Shown here: positions 1-8,925 of the stretch, piece after piece
Layout: every line of letters begins with the position of its first letter
Position numbering within the stretch: the stretch's first letter is position 1
Source of the DNA: Betaproteobacteria bacterium
Lineage (GTDB): Bacteria; Pseudomonadota; Gammaproteobacteria; Burkholderiales; Usitatibacteraceae
NCBI GenBank assembly: GCA_019449455.1
Contig: JAGRPO010000110.1
Span: forward strand, 1 to 32,654
DNA: 32,654 nt
Reading direction: 5' to 3'
Notes under the pieces: model-generated
What the model saw: the letters and a program-made list of their open reading frames with translations, nothing else
Told to the model about the DNA's origin: nothing
Databases searched by the model: none
Position numbers and translations under genes: made by a program

Positions 1-1391
1 ACGGGCACGCTCTGGCCTTCCTTGCCGCAGGTGCCGATGCCCGGGTCGAGCGCCATGTCGTTGCCGATCATCGCGATGCGGGTGAGCGCGTCGGGGCCGT
101 TGCCGATGAGGGTGGCGCCCTTCACCGGGTACTGGAGCTTGCCGTTCTCGACCCACCACGCCTCGGCCGCCGAGAAGACGAACTTGCCGCTGGTGATGTC
201 GACCTCGCCGCCGCCGAAGTTGACGGCGTAGAGGCCGCGCTCCACGGAGGCGAGGATTTCCGCCGGGTCCCGGTCGCCGCCGAGCATGTACGTGTTCGTC
301 ATGCGCGGCATCGGCATGTGCGCGTAGCTCTCGCGGCGGCCGTTTCCGGTGACGGGAACGCCCATCAGGCGGGCGTTCAGGCGGTCCTGGAGATAGCCGC
401 GGAGGATGCCGTCCTCGATGAGGACGTTGCGCTCCGTGGGCTCGCCTTCGTCGTCGATGGAAAGTGAACCCCGGCGGTCGGCCAGCGTGCCGTCGTCGAC
501 CACGGTGACGCCCTTCGAGCCCACGCGCTCGCCGATCCGGTTGGAGAACGCGGAGGTTCCCTTGCGGTTGAAGTCGCCCTCGAGGCCGTGGCCGATGGCC
601 TCGTGCAGGAGGATGCCCGGCCAGCCCGGACCCAGCACCACCGTCATCGGCCCCGCCGGCGCGGGACGCGCTTCCAGGTTCACCAGCGCCTGCTTCACCG
701 CGGCCTCGGCCAGCTCGCCGATGCGCTCGTCGGTGAAATGACCGTAGCCGAAGCGCCCGCCGGCTCCGCTGAAGCCCTGCTCCCTGCGGCCGTCCTGCTC
801 CACGATGACGGAGACCGACAGGTTCACCAGGGGGCGCACGTCGGCCGCGCGAACGCCGTCGGCGCGCGCCACGAACACCACCTCGTACTCGCCGGAAAGC
901 CGGCCGATCACCTGCTTCACCCGCGGGTCGGCGGCGCGCGCGCGCTTCTCCAGCCGGCCGAGGAGCTGCACCTTCTCCGCGTCGCCCAGGCCCGACACGG
1001 GATCGATGGGCGCGTACAGGGGAGCCGCGATGCGCACGCTGGGCGCGGCGGCGGCGGCATCCCCGCCCTGCGCGGCGATGGCGCGCGTGACCTTCGCCGC
1101 GGCCTCGAGGGCGGCGGGCGTGATGTCGTCGGCATAGGCGAACGCGGTCTTCTCCCCGGACACGACGCGCACGCCCACGCCCTGGTCGATGGCGAAGCTG
1201 CCGCTCTTCACCTCGCCTTCCTCGAGCGTCCAGCCCTCCGAGCGCGAGAGCTGGAAGTAGAGGTCGGCGTCGTCGGCGCGGTGCGCGCGCACGAGGGCGA
1301 AGACGCGCTCCAGCGCGGCCTCGTCGATGCCGTTGGGCGCCAGCAGCGAGGCGCCGGCGAGGTCGAGCGCGGTGGGTTCGTCTTTGGTCAT
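1..1391 (-). CDS. tldD: TldD metalloprotease, 3' end cut by window edge
   Basis: This gene encodes the TldD subunit of the TldD/TldE (PmbA) zinc metalloprotease, a cytosolic peptidase known for microcin maturation, antitoxin decay and cleavage of unstructured peptides. The 463 visible residues are collinear with the family. The metal-binding motif HEAIGH with the following GLEGD lies at about residues 263-273. The sequence is still in frame at the window edge in the conserved Cys-containing stretch TCGKEGQSVPV, so only a short C-terminus is missing. The ATG at 1391 has an AGGG ribosome-binding site five bases upstream and lies 7 bp after the nitrilase stop, so it is probably the last gene of a yhdP-nitrilase-tldD transcript. 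Its partner TldE/PmbA is not in the window. Confidence 0.95.
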   Translation of the reverse strand, partial: MTKDEPTALDLAGASLLAPNGIDEAALERVFALVRAHRADDADLYFQLSRSEGWTLEEGEVKSGSFAIDQGVGVRVVSGEKTAFAYADDITPAALEAAAKVTRAIAAQGGDAAAAAPSVRIAAPLYAPIDPVSGLGDAEKVQLLGRLEKRARAADPRVKQVIGRLSGEYEVVFVARADGVRAADVRPLVNLSVSVIVEQDGRREQGFSGAGGRFGYGHFTDERIGELAEAAVKQALVNLEARPAPAGPMTVVLGPGWPGILLHEAIGHGLEGDFNRKGTSAFSNRIGERVGSKGVTVVDDGTLADRRGSLSIDDEGEPTERNVLIEDGILRGYLQDRLNARLMGVPVTGNGRRESYAHMPMPRMTNTYMLGGDRDPAEILASVERGLYAVNFGGGEVDITSGKFVFSAAEAWWVENGKLQYPVKGATLIGNGPDALTRIAMIGNDMALDPGIGTCGKEGQSVP

Positions 1392-1398
1392 GTCAGCC

Positions 1399-2262
1399 CT
1401 ATAGGGTCCGGTGCCGCAAGGCCGGGAGGCTCCTGCGGATCTTGGCCATGTAGGTGGGGTTGACGCCGGCCACTACAACCCCCGAGCCGCGCGGCAGGCG
1501 GTCCAGCACCACGCCCCACGGGTCCACGATCATGGTGTGGCCGTGGGTCTCGCGGCCGTTCACGTGGTAGCCGCCCTGGGCCGGCGCCACCACGTAGCAC
1601 TGGTTCTCGATGGCGCGCGCGCGGATGAGCACGTCCCAGTGCGCCTTGCCGGTGGTCTCGGTGAAGGCCGAGGGCACGAAGATGAAGTCCACCTCTCCCA
1701 TGGCGCGGTAGAGCTCGGGGAAACGCAGGTCGTAGCACACGGAGATGCCGATCCTGCCCCAGGGCGACTCCACCGTGACCACCGCCGCGCCCGGCTCGAT
1801 CGTGCGCTCCTCGCTGTACTTCTCCTGGCCCATGTCGAAGCCGAACAGGTGGATCTTGTCGTAGCGGGCCACGCGCCTGCCGTCGCCGTCGTAGACGAGG
1901 CACGCGTTCCTCACCTTGTCGGGGTCCGTCGCCACCAGCGGGACCGATCCGCCCACGAGCCACACCTTGTGGCGACTCGCCTCGGCGGCAAGGAAATCCT
2001 GGATGGGTCCCTCGCCGTCCTTCTCCCGGACCTTCACCTTGTCGGTGTCCTGCATGCCCATGATGCAGAAGTACTCGGGCAGCCCGATGATGCGCGCGCC
2101 CGTGGCGGCGGCGAGCTCGATGAGGCGCGAGGCCTCCTGCAGGTTGGCCTGCACGTTCGGGCCCGAGGCCATCTGCACGGCGGCAACGCGGAACATGCTC
2201 TGCGTGGTGAGCATCGTCTCGCGGAGCGCCTCGGGCGTCGTCGAGTTCTTGGTGATGATCAT
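1399..2262 (-). CDS. Carbon-nitrogen hydrolase (nitrilase superfamily, Nit/omega-amidase-like)
   Basis: A 287-residue cytosolic amidase of the nitrilase superfamily. The Glu-Lys-Cys catalytic triad is intact: E63 in LPEYF, K136 in YDKIHLF and C176 in [10 protein letters not shown]. The sequence resembles the Nit1/Nit2 branch, whose members hydrolyse deaminated glutathione or omega-amides of keto acids. The substrate is inferred, not shown. The ATG at 2262 overlaps the yhdP stop in an ATGA, which favours translational coupling, but family homology starts near M23 (MFRVAAVQM, codon at about 2196). The first 22 residues may therefore not be translated. M17 at about 2214 is another candidate start. 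The gene sits between yhdP and tldD, an order common in betaproteobacteria. Confidence 0.92.
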   Translation of the reverse strand: MIITKNSTTPEALRETMLTTQSMFRVAAVQMASGPNVQANLQEASRLIELAAATGARIIGLPEYFCIMGMQDTDKVKVREKDGEGPIQDFLAAEASRHKVWLVGGSVPLVATDPDKVRNACLVYDGDGRRVARYDKIHLFGFDMGQEKYSEERTIEPGAAVVTVESPWGRIGISVCYDLRFPELYRAMGEVDFIFVPSAFTETTGKAHWDVLIRARAIENQCYVVAPAQGGYHVNGRETHGHTMIVDPWGVVLDRLPRGSGVVVAGVNPTYMAKIRRSLPALRHRTL

Positions 2263-5200
2263 TGCGGGCGGGCGGGGGGCGCGGGCTTCGCCGCCTCCTT
2301 CGGTTGGGTCGGCGCTCCGATGCGCGTCACCGACGGATTATCCCATGACCCCGTCACGAAGTACTCGTACGACACCGCCTTTCCGAGCGGATTCTTGAGC
2401 AGCTTCTGCAGCAGGAGCGTGGTGAGGCCCATCACGGGCGTGCCGAGCACGGTGGCCGCGATCGCCACCCCCTCGCCCACCTCGGGCACGACCTTCAGGG
2501 TCAGGTTCTGCGTCTCCATCGGCAGCGACACCTCGCCCGCCATGCTCACGAAGGCCGAGGGCCCGGCCACCTCGAAGTCCTTCGTGAGGAGGATGCCGCG
2601 GGCGAGCCTCGCCTCTCCCGAGATGCGGTCGAAGGCGAAGCCCTCGCTGAAGATGTCGCGGAAGTCGAAGGTCACCCGCCGCGGGATCGACTGCAGCGAG
2701 ATGAGGCCGAGGAGCTTGCCCGCCCCCGGCTCGAACTTCGCGAACTGGCCCTTCGAGGCCTGGACCTTGAACCGGCCCGACAGCGAGCCGGGCGCGAACT
2801 CGTACGGGTAGCCCGGCCACACGAGGCTTCCCTCGAGGTTCGCCTCGCCGCGGTTCACGAACTCGCCGTAGCCGAACTGCCCGAGCAGGGCGTGGAGGTT
2901 GCGCGTCTCGAGCTTCAGCTCGAGCTGCGTGAGGGACCCCGTGCCCGTGCGGCGCCAGGTGCCGCTGGAAGCAAATCGCGCGTGCTCGTTGGCGAAGTCG
3001 AGCCGGTCGATCCGCCAGTCGCGGCCGTCGGGGCGGGCGGCGAGCTCCAGCCGGCCCAGCCAGTGGCCGCGGAACTCGAAGCGCTCGGCCACGATGTCCA
3101 GGGCCGGCAGGTCCTCCTGCTCCGGGGGTGGCGCGGGCTCCGGCCCGGCCGCGCCCGAGGTGACGGCGCCCAGCGCGAAGCGCTGCAAGCGGGCCCCGAT
3201 GCGGCCCTTCCCCCGGGGATCGAAGATTACCTCGCCGGCGATGGCCGGGCTCTCGAGCGTCCCGCGCCATTCGCCCGCCTCGCGTTGCATCCGGGCCGAC
3301 ATCCGGGTGAAGTCCCGGCCGGTGTATCGAAGCGTGCCGAAATTCAGGTCGATTCCGCGGAGCTCGAGGGCTGCCGTCAGCTCGCCCGGCGAGGCCGCCG
3401 CCGGCGCCGCCGGAGCCGCCAGGGCCTCGCGCCACGCGTCGAGGTCGAAGCGCTCGAGGTTGCCGTAGAGCCAGAGGCCCTCGCGCACCGGCTCCGCCGC
3501 GACCGGCGCGCCGAACTTGAGCGCCGCGTTCCATCGCAGTTCCCCGGCGGTGTCGTCCCGGCTGATGCGCGCGTGCACGACTCCCTCCAGCGTGGCGACG
3601 GTCTCCTCCCCGGGCGTCCCCAGCCGCCGGATGGCGACCGCGAGCGAGCGCGACTCGTCCGCGCGCTTGGCGAAGGGCTCGGGCAGCCCGATCGCCAGCC
3701 CCTTGAGCGCGGACTCGATCCGCAGCTGCGTGCCTTCCCCATCGGAGACCACGCGCGCCTTCCACGGCGTCGAGCCCGCCATGCGCCGCGCGAAGGCCTC
3801 CGGGATGAATGCGCCCAGCACCGTGGCGCTCATGTGCCCGTCGAGCTGGGTGAGCACCGAGCCGTCGGGCTGGGAGGAAAGGCGCAGCGTCGTCGGCTGT
3901 CCGAACATCGATCCGGTGAGCTCCGGCGCGTGCACGCTCTTCTCGGTGAAGGCGAGCCCGCCGCGGATGCCGGTGAGCAGGAGGCTGCGGCCCACGCTCG
4001 CGGTGGCGCCCGCGAACGCGTACTCGCCGGCGATCCGGAAGGGGTCCTCGCCCCACAGCGGCCAGGCGAGCTTGAGCTTCAACCGCGCCGGGCCCTCGAG
4101 CGAGACCACGCGCGTGAACGCGCCCGGGCCCTCCACGAGCGGCGTCTCGCGCAGGAAGCGCGCGCTGTCCACGCCGGTGGTCTCGATGTCGCCGTCGATC
4201 TCGAGGACCGGCGGGGCGGCGCCCAGGTCGGCCACGACGGCGCGCGCGCTCCTCGCCCGGCTCGCGTAGATGAACGCCTGGCTCGCGACGATCTCCATGC
4301 GCGCGTTCTCGAAGCGGATGTCGCCCTTCACCCGGTCCACCGACGGCCAGGCGGGGTGGTACTGCAGGCGCCCGCCCTCGATGGCCGCCTCCACGAGGAA
4401 GCGCCCGTGCGCGCCGTCGCGGAACGGGAACTGCCACAGGTCGCCCTTGAGCTCGAAGCGCCCGCGGCTCACCTCGCCGTCGAGCACGGCGCGGCCCAGC
4501 CAGTCGCGCGTGCCCGCCAGCGTGTTCGGCAGGTAGTTCGCCACGGCCTGCGCCCGGGCCCGCTCCACGCGCCCGGCGAGGTCGACCCAGCCCGGCGACT
4601 TCACGGGCGAATCCGGCAAGGCCCGCCAGGTGCCGGCGACCGTCATCTCCGCGTCCGCATTGGCGAGGCGCGCTTCCTCGATCCGCACCTCGATCGCCTT
4701 GCCCTCGCGCGTCCAGGTGGCGCGGGCCTCCAGCGTGTCGAGGGCGAGCGGCGCGCGGAAGATGTTTCCCGCCTCGAAGGTCGCGCCGCGGGAGGCGAGG
4801 CGCAGCTTCCCGCCGCGCTCGTCGCCTTCGAGCGAGCCGGTGAGCCCGGAGACACCGGGGTACCCCTCGACCGGGTTCACCGCGAGGTCCTCGAAGCGCG
4901 ACTTCACGCGGAAGGCCTGCGCCGTCGCGAGCGACTCGCCCGTCCACACGAGCGAGGAGTCGAGCAGGCGCCCGCGCGGCGCGAACAGGTTGGCCTGCGC
5001 CTTGGCCTCGCGCGGCACGGGCAGGTAGTCGAGGAGCGCGGCGGCGATCTTCAGGTCGACGCCGTTGGCGCGGATCTCGCCGCGCGGCGCCCGCCCGGCC
5101 TCGCGCCCGACGGACACGGAGAAATCCGCCTCCCGCGCCGCGAGCCCTTCGCGCGTCCGGAACGCGAGGCCGCGCGTTCCCGCGGCAAACCCCCCTGCCT

Positions 5201-6041
5201 GGAGGCGGTAGAACGCACGCCCCGAAAGCGCCTCGAGGTCCAGGGGCAGCGCATCGGCCGCGAGCTGCGCGCGCACCCCGCGCAGGTTCATGTCGGCGGT
5301 GACCTCGCGGATGGTCCCCGGCTCGAAGTCGATCCAGGCGCGGAAGCTTCCCATCGCGGTGCGAAGCGCCTCGGGAACCGGCAGGTGCGCGCGCATCCGC
5401 TCGAGGTCGGCGCGGCCGGTTTCGACGTAAAGCGTCCCCGTGGCCTGCCACTCCTCGCCCTTGCGCGCGATCGCCAGGTCCGCGCGCAGGTCGAGCCGGT
5501 CGGCGATGGCGGCCGGCGGGCTCGCGGTCACGGCGACGCGGTGCCGCTTGCCTTCCTTGCGCAAGGCGATCTCGACCCGGCGAAGCTCGACCGCCGGGGC
5601 GCCCGCGAACTCGTCCTGCCACTCGAGCGTGGCGTCGTGGATGGCGAGCCGCGGCTGCCCGAGGAGCCAGGCGGCGAGCGCCCCGTCCTCGCCGGAGGCC
5701 GTCGCGTTGAGCGGCTTGTCGGCGAGGTAGATGAGCCCGTCGGGACCGCGCCGCAGGCTCAGGCGCAGGCTGTAGAGGTCCACGTCGTGGAAGCGCAGGT
5801 CCCCCGCCAGCAGCGTCCACCACGACAGCGTGATCTCCGCGTGGCCGAGCACGAAGGCCGCCTCGCCGCGCCGGTCGGCCACGCGCACCCCGGTGAGGTT
5901 CAGGATGGGCCGCAGCCCGTACCAGCCGGCGTCGACGTCGGCGATCGAGACCGCCATCCCGGAGGCGCGCGAAATCGAGGCGGCGATGTCGTCGCGATAG
6001 TTGTCGATCCCCGGGAAGACGACGTAGCGCAGGGCCAGCAC
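2259..6041 (-). CDS. yhdP: YhdP family AsmA-like envelope protein
   Basis: A very large (1260 residues from this start) AsmA-domain protein of the YhdP/TIGR02099 family. Members are anchored in the inner membrane by one N-terminal helix and span the periplasm as a beta-rich groove. In E. coli, YhdP helps carry phospholipid to the outer membrane together with TamB and YdbH. The length matches E. coli YhdP (about 1266). A DUF3971-type region occupies most of the protein, and the AsmA-like C-terminal part ends near residue 1225, followed by a short Pro/Ala-rich tail. The GTG at 6041 is the only conventional in-frame start, yet it falls inside the membrane helix. The reading frame is open upstream and supplies the rest of the helix to about 6119, so the real start is probably there (see findings). 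The gene overlaps the nitrilase by four bases. Confidence 0.9.
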   Translation of the reverse strand: MLALRYVVFPGIDNYRDDIAASISRASGMAVSIADVDAGWYGLRPILNLTGVRVADRRGEAAFVLGHAEITLSWWTLLAGDLRFHDVDLYSLRLSLRRGPDGLIYLADKPLNATASGEDGALAAWLLGQPRLAIHDATLEWQDEFAGAPAVELRRVEIALRKEGKRHRVAVTASPPAAIADRLDLRADLAIARKGEEWQATGTLYVETGRADLERMRAHLPVPEALRTAMGSFRAWIDFEPGTIREVTADMNLRGVRAQLAADALPLDLEALSGRAFYRLQAGGFAAGTRGLAFRTREGLAAREADFSVSVGREAGRAPRGEIRANGVDLKIAAALLDYLPVPREAKAQANLFAPRGRLLDSSLVWTGESLATAQAFRVKSRFEDLAVNPVEGYPGVSGLTGSLEGDERGGKLRLASRGATFEAGNIFRAPLALDTLEARATWTREGKAIEVRIEEARLANADAEMTVAGTWRALPDSPVKSPGWVDLAGRVERARAQAVANYLPNTLAGTRDWLGRAVLDGEVSRGRFELKGDLWQFPFRDGAHGRFLVEAAIEGGRLQYHPAWPSVDRVKGDIRFENARMEIVASQAFIYASRARSARAVVADLGAAPPVLEIDGDIETTGVDSARFLRETPLVEGPGAFTRVVSLEGPARLKLKLAWPLWGEDPFRIAGEYAFAGATASVGRSLLLTGIRGGLAFTEKSVHAPELTGSMFGQPTTLRLSSQPDGSVLTQLDGHMSATVLGAFIPEAFARRMAGSTPWKARVVSDGEGTQLRIESALKGLAIGLPEPFAKRADESRSLAVAIRRLGTPGEETVATLEGVVHARISRDDTAGELRWNAALKFGAPVAAEPVREGLWLYGNLERFDLDAWREALAAPAAPAAASPGELTAALELRGIDLNFGTLRYTGRDFTRMSARMQREAGEWRGTLESPAIAGEVIFDPRGKGRIGARLQRFALGAVTSGAAGPEPAPPPEQEDLPALDIVAERFEFRGHWLGRLELAARPDGRDWRIDRLDFANEHARFASSGTWRRTGTGSLTQLELKLETRNLHALLGQFGYGEFVNRGEANLEGSLVWPGYPYEFAPGSLSGRFKVQASKGQFAKFEPGAGKLLGLISLQSIPRRVTFDFRDIFSEGFAFDRISGEARLARGILLTKDFEVAGPSAFVSMAGEVSLPMETQNLTLKVVPEVGEGVAIAATVLGTPVMGLTTLLLQKLLKNPLGKAVSYEYFVTGSWDNPSVTRIGAPTQPKEAAKPAPPARPQ

Positions 6042-6192
6042 CAGGGCGAGGAACGCGACGAGCGCCGTGCCGGCCAGGATGGCCGCGGCGCGCGCGAAGG
6101 AGCGGGAAATGGCCTTGATGCTGTCCTCGGAGTAAAGCCCGGGAGCGCGGGATCCCGCAGGGCGCTCGCGGTGGCGGGCATGGTTTCGCGGT

Positions 6193-6198
6193 ATTGTA
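6193..6198 (-). promoter_or_regulatory. Candidate -10 box for yhdP (TACAAT)
   Basis: On the minus strand the sequence reads TACAAT, five of six matches to the sigma-70 -10 consensus. It lies about 75 bp upstream of the putative extended yhdP start and in the gap between yhdP and the divergent glnE. No good -35 element is seen at 16-18 bp, so the call rests on one box and its position. Confidence 0.3.
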
Positions 6199-6204
6199 GC
6201 GGCT

Positions 6205-6218
6205 GGGGCCGCGGCCCC
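6205..6218. repeat. Perfect 14-bp palindrome before glnE
   Basis: GGGGCCGCGGCCCC is self-complementary and ends six bases before the glnE ATG at 6225, where a Shine-Dalgarno sequence would be expected. It could form a short hairpin that limits ribosome access. In such GC-rich DNA it could also be chance. Confidence 0.5.
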
Positions 6219-6224
6219 CTCCTG

Positions 6225-8915
6225 ATGAACGACCGCATTTCCCCCGAATCGTTTCCGGCCGCCTTCGAGCGGACCCTACGCCTGTCCCCCTTCGCGCGGC
6301 GGATCGCGGCCGCTCGTCCCGCCCTCGTGCAGGACCTGCGGGCCCGCGGCGCGGGGCCGCTGGCGCGCGCCGACCTCGATGCCGCCGTGGCGGCCGTCCC
6401 GGAGGGAGACCCCGCCGCGCTGGCCGCGGCGCTGCGCGAGCTGCGCGCCCGCGTCATGCTCACGCTCATCCACCGCGACCTCACGGGACTCGCGAGCCTC
6501 GACGAGGTCGTGTCCACGGTGACCGCGCTGGCCGAGGTGGCCATCGACTCCGCGGTGCGGGCGGCGCACGCCGAGCAGGCCGCCCTGCACGGGGAGCCCG
6601 CCCGCGGCGAGCGCCTGCTCGTGGTGGGCATGGGCAAGCTCGGCGGGGGAGAGCTCAACGTCTCCTCGGACGTCGACCTGGTCTTCCTGCACGCCGCCGA
6701 GGGCGACACCGACGGGGCGCGGCCGCTCTCGCACCACGAGTTCTTCACGCGCGTGGGCAAGCGCGCCATCGGCCTCGTCGCCGACGTGACCGGCGACGGC
6801 TACGTGTTCCGCGTCGACATGCGCCTGCGCCCGTTCGGCGACTCCGGGCCGCTGGTGAGCTCCTTCGCCGCGCTCGAGAACTACTTCATCGGCCAGGCTC
6901 GCCCGTGGGAGCGCTACGCGTGGCTCAAGGGCCGCGTGCTCAACGGCCCCGGCGAGGAGGTCGCGGCCATCGTGCGGCCCTTCGTGTACCGGCGCTACCT
7001 CGACTACGGGCTGCTGGAATCGCTGCGCGACCTGCACGGGCGCATCCAGGCCGAGGCGAACCGCCGCGGGCGCGCCGACGACATCAAGGTGGGCGCCGGC
7101 GGCATCCGCGAGTGCGAGTTCGCGGTGCAGCTCTTCCAGCTGGTGCGCGGCGGGCGCGACGCGGGGCTCCAGCTCGCCTCGACCCGCGACGCCCTCGCGG
7201 CGGTGGGCAGCCGCGGGCTGCTGCCCCCGGAGCGGGTGGCCGCCCTGCGCCTGGCCTACGAGTTCCTGCGCCGCCTGGAGCACCGCCTGCAGTATTACGA
7301 GGACCAGCAGACCCAGGCCCTGCCCGTCGAGCCCGCCCACCGCGCCGCCATCGCCGAGGCGATGGGCTTCGGCGACTGGGAATCGCTCGCGGCCGAACTG
7401 GAGCGCCACCGCGCCGGGGTGCAGGAGGCGTTCAACGCGCTCTTCGAGCGGCGCACGCCCGGCGGCGCGAGCGCGCTCCTCGCGCGCCTCACCGACCCGC
7501 AAGCGGCCCCCGACGAGGCGGGGCTCGAGGAGGACCTGCGCGCCACCGGCCTCGCGGACCCGGCGCCAGTGGCCGCGAGGCTTGCCGCGTTCGTGCGCTC
7601 CCGCCGCTATCGAAGCCTCTCCGGGGCGAGCCGCACGCGCGTCGAGCGCCTGCTGCCCGCGGCCATGGAAGCGGCGGTGCGCGAGGACACGGGAGCGGAC
7701 ACGGCCACGCGGCTGCTCGACCTGATCGAGTCGATCGACCGGCGCGAGTCCTACTTCGCGCTCCTGGACGAGTACCCGCAGGTGCTGGCGAGGGCGGCCC
7801 GGCTCGCCGCCCGCAGCCGGTGGGCCGCGCGGCTGCTCGCGCGCCACCCCATCCTGCTCGACGAGCTCACGCGCAGCGCGGCGAGCTTCACCGCCACCGA
7901 CTGGGCCGAGGAGCGCCGGCTCCTCATCCGGGAATGCGCCGCGCTGGACGACGACACGGAGCGGCTGATGGACCAGCTGCGCCACTTCAAGCAGCGCCAC
8001 GTCCTTCGCCTCGCCATCGCCGACCTCGAGGGCGAGCTTCCCGTGATGGCGCTCTCCGACGAGCTCTCGGCGCTCGCCGACCTGCTGCTCGACGTCGTGC
8101 TCGGCTTCGCCGGCCGCGCGATCTTCGGCGGCGACGGCCTGGCGCCGCCGCCCGGCTTCGCGGTCATCGGCTACGGCAAGCTCGGGGGCAAGGAACTGGG
8201 CTACGGATCCGACCTCGACATCGTCTTCCTCTACGACGAGTCCCGGCGCGAGGACGCCGAGAAGCTCGGCCGCGTCGCGCAGCGCGTGAACACTTGGCTC
8301 ACCAGCCACACCTCGGGCGGCGTGCTCTACGAGACCGACCTGAGGCTGCGCCCCGACGGCGCGGCGGGGCTCATGGTGAGCTCCTTCCCGTCCTTCCGCG
8401 ATTACCAGATGAACCGCGCGTGGACCTGGGAGCACCAGGCGCTCACCCGCGCGCGCTACTGCGCGGGGGATTCGGCGCTCGGACTGCGCTTCGAGGAGCT
8501 TCGCCGGGAGGTGCTCGCCGCGCCGCGCGACGCCGCGAAGCTGCGCGCGGAGATCCTCGCCATGCGCGAGAAGATGCGCGCGGAGGTGAAGGCCGGCACG
8601 CGCGACCTGAAGCACGTCGCCGGCGGGGTGGTCGACCTGGAATTCGCCGTGCAGGCGCTGGTGCTCGCCGAGTCCGGCCGGCACGCGGGGTTCCTCGACA
8701 ACAAGGGGAACCACACGCTCCTCAAGCGCGCCGGCGACCTCGGGATCGTGCCGGTGCCCGTGGCGGTGGCCGCCGCGGATGCGTACCTGGCGCTGCGCGC
8801 CCGCACCCACGCGGCCTCCCTCAACGACGAGGAGCACACGCTCGTCGCCGACGACGAACTCGTCGCCGAGCGCGACGCGGTGAAGGCGCTCTGGAAGGCC
8901 GTCTTCGGCCGGTAG
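6225..8915 (+). CDS. glnE: Bifunctional glutamine synthetase adenylyltransferase/deadenylase
   Basis: GlnE transfers AMP to, and phosphorolytically removes it from, a tyrosine of glutamine synthetase, under control of PII and glutamine. It sets nitrogen assimilation activity. The 896-residue protein has the two expected nucleotidyltransferase domains. The N-terminal deadenylase domain has GMGKLGG with D149 and D151. The C-terminal adenylyltransferase domain has GYGKLGG at 649-655 with D663 and D665. Each is followed by a helical GlnD-PII-uridylyltransferase-type region. The length is slightly below E. coli GlnE (946). The ATG at 6225 is preferred because homology begins soon after. An in-frame ATG at 6180 would add 15 poorly conserved residues. 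Neither start has a strong Shine-Dalgarno sequence. The gene ends 10 bp from the convergent cyclase gene. Confidence 0.95.
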   Translation: MNDRISPESFPAAFERTLRLSPFARRIAAARPALVQDLRARGAGPLARADLDAAVAAVPEGDPAALAAALRELRARVMLTLIHRDLTGLASLDEVVSTVTALAEVAIDSAVRAAHAEQAALHGEPARGERLLVVGMGKLGGGELNVSSDVDLVFLHAAEGDTDGARPLSHHEFFTRVGKRAIGLVADVTGDGYVFRVDMRLRPFGDSGPLVSSFAALENYFIGQARPWERYAWLKGRVLNGPGEEVAAIVRPFVYRRYLDYGLLESLRDLHGRIQAEANRRGRADDIKVGAGGIRECEFAVQLFQLVRGGRDAGLQLASTRDALAAVGSRGLLPPERVAALRLAYEFLRRLEHRLQYYEDQQTQALPVEPAHRAAIAEAMGFGDWESLAAELERHRAGVQEAFNALFERRTPGGASALLARLTDPQAAPDEAGLEEDLRATGLADPAPVAARLAAFVRSRRYRSLSGASRTRVERLLPAAMEAAVREDTGADTATRLLDLIESIDRRESYFALLDEYPQVLARAARLAARSRWAARLLARHPILLDELTRSAASFTATDWAEERRLLIRECAALDDDTERLMDQLRHFKQRHVLRLAIADLEGELPVMALSDELSALADLLLDVVLGFAGRAIFGGDGLAPPPGFAVIGYGKLGGKELGYGSDLDIVFLYDESRREDAEKLGRVAQRVNTWLTSHTSGGVLYETDLRLRPDGAAGLMVSSFPSFRDYQMNRAWTWEHQALTRARYCAGDSALGLRFEELRREVLAAPRDAAKLRAEILAMREKMRAEVKAGTRDLKHVAGGVVDLEFAVQALVLAESGRHAGFLDNKGNHTLLKRAGDLGIVPVPVAVAAADAYLALRARTHAASLNDEEHTLVADDELVAERDAVKALWKAVFGR

Positions 8916-8925
8916 GACGCCGCCG

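Noticed and set aside
1397-1406. CCCTATAGGG palindrome between the nitrilase and tldD
   Set aside because: It is short, overlaps the stop codon and the tldD ribosome-binding site, and is readily explained by those.
2892-6224. Plus-strand extension of the glnE frame upstream of its start
   Set aside because: The frame stays open through yhdP on the other strand, but the extra sequence is compositional shadow, and GlnE homology starts at 6225.
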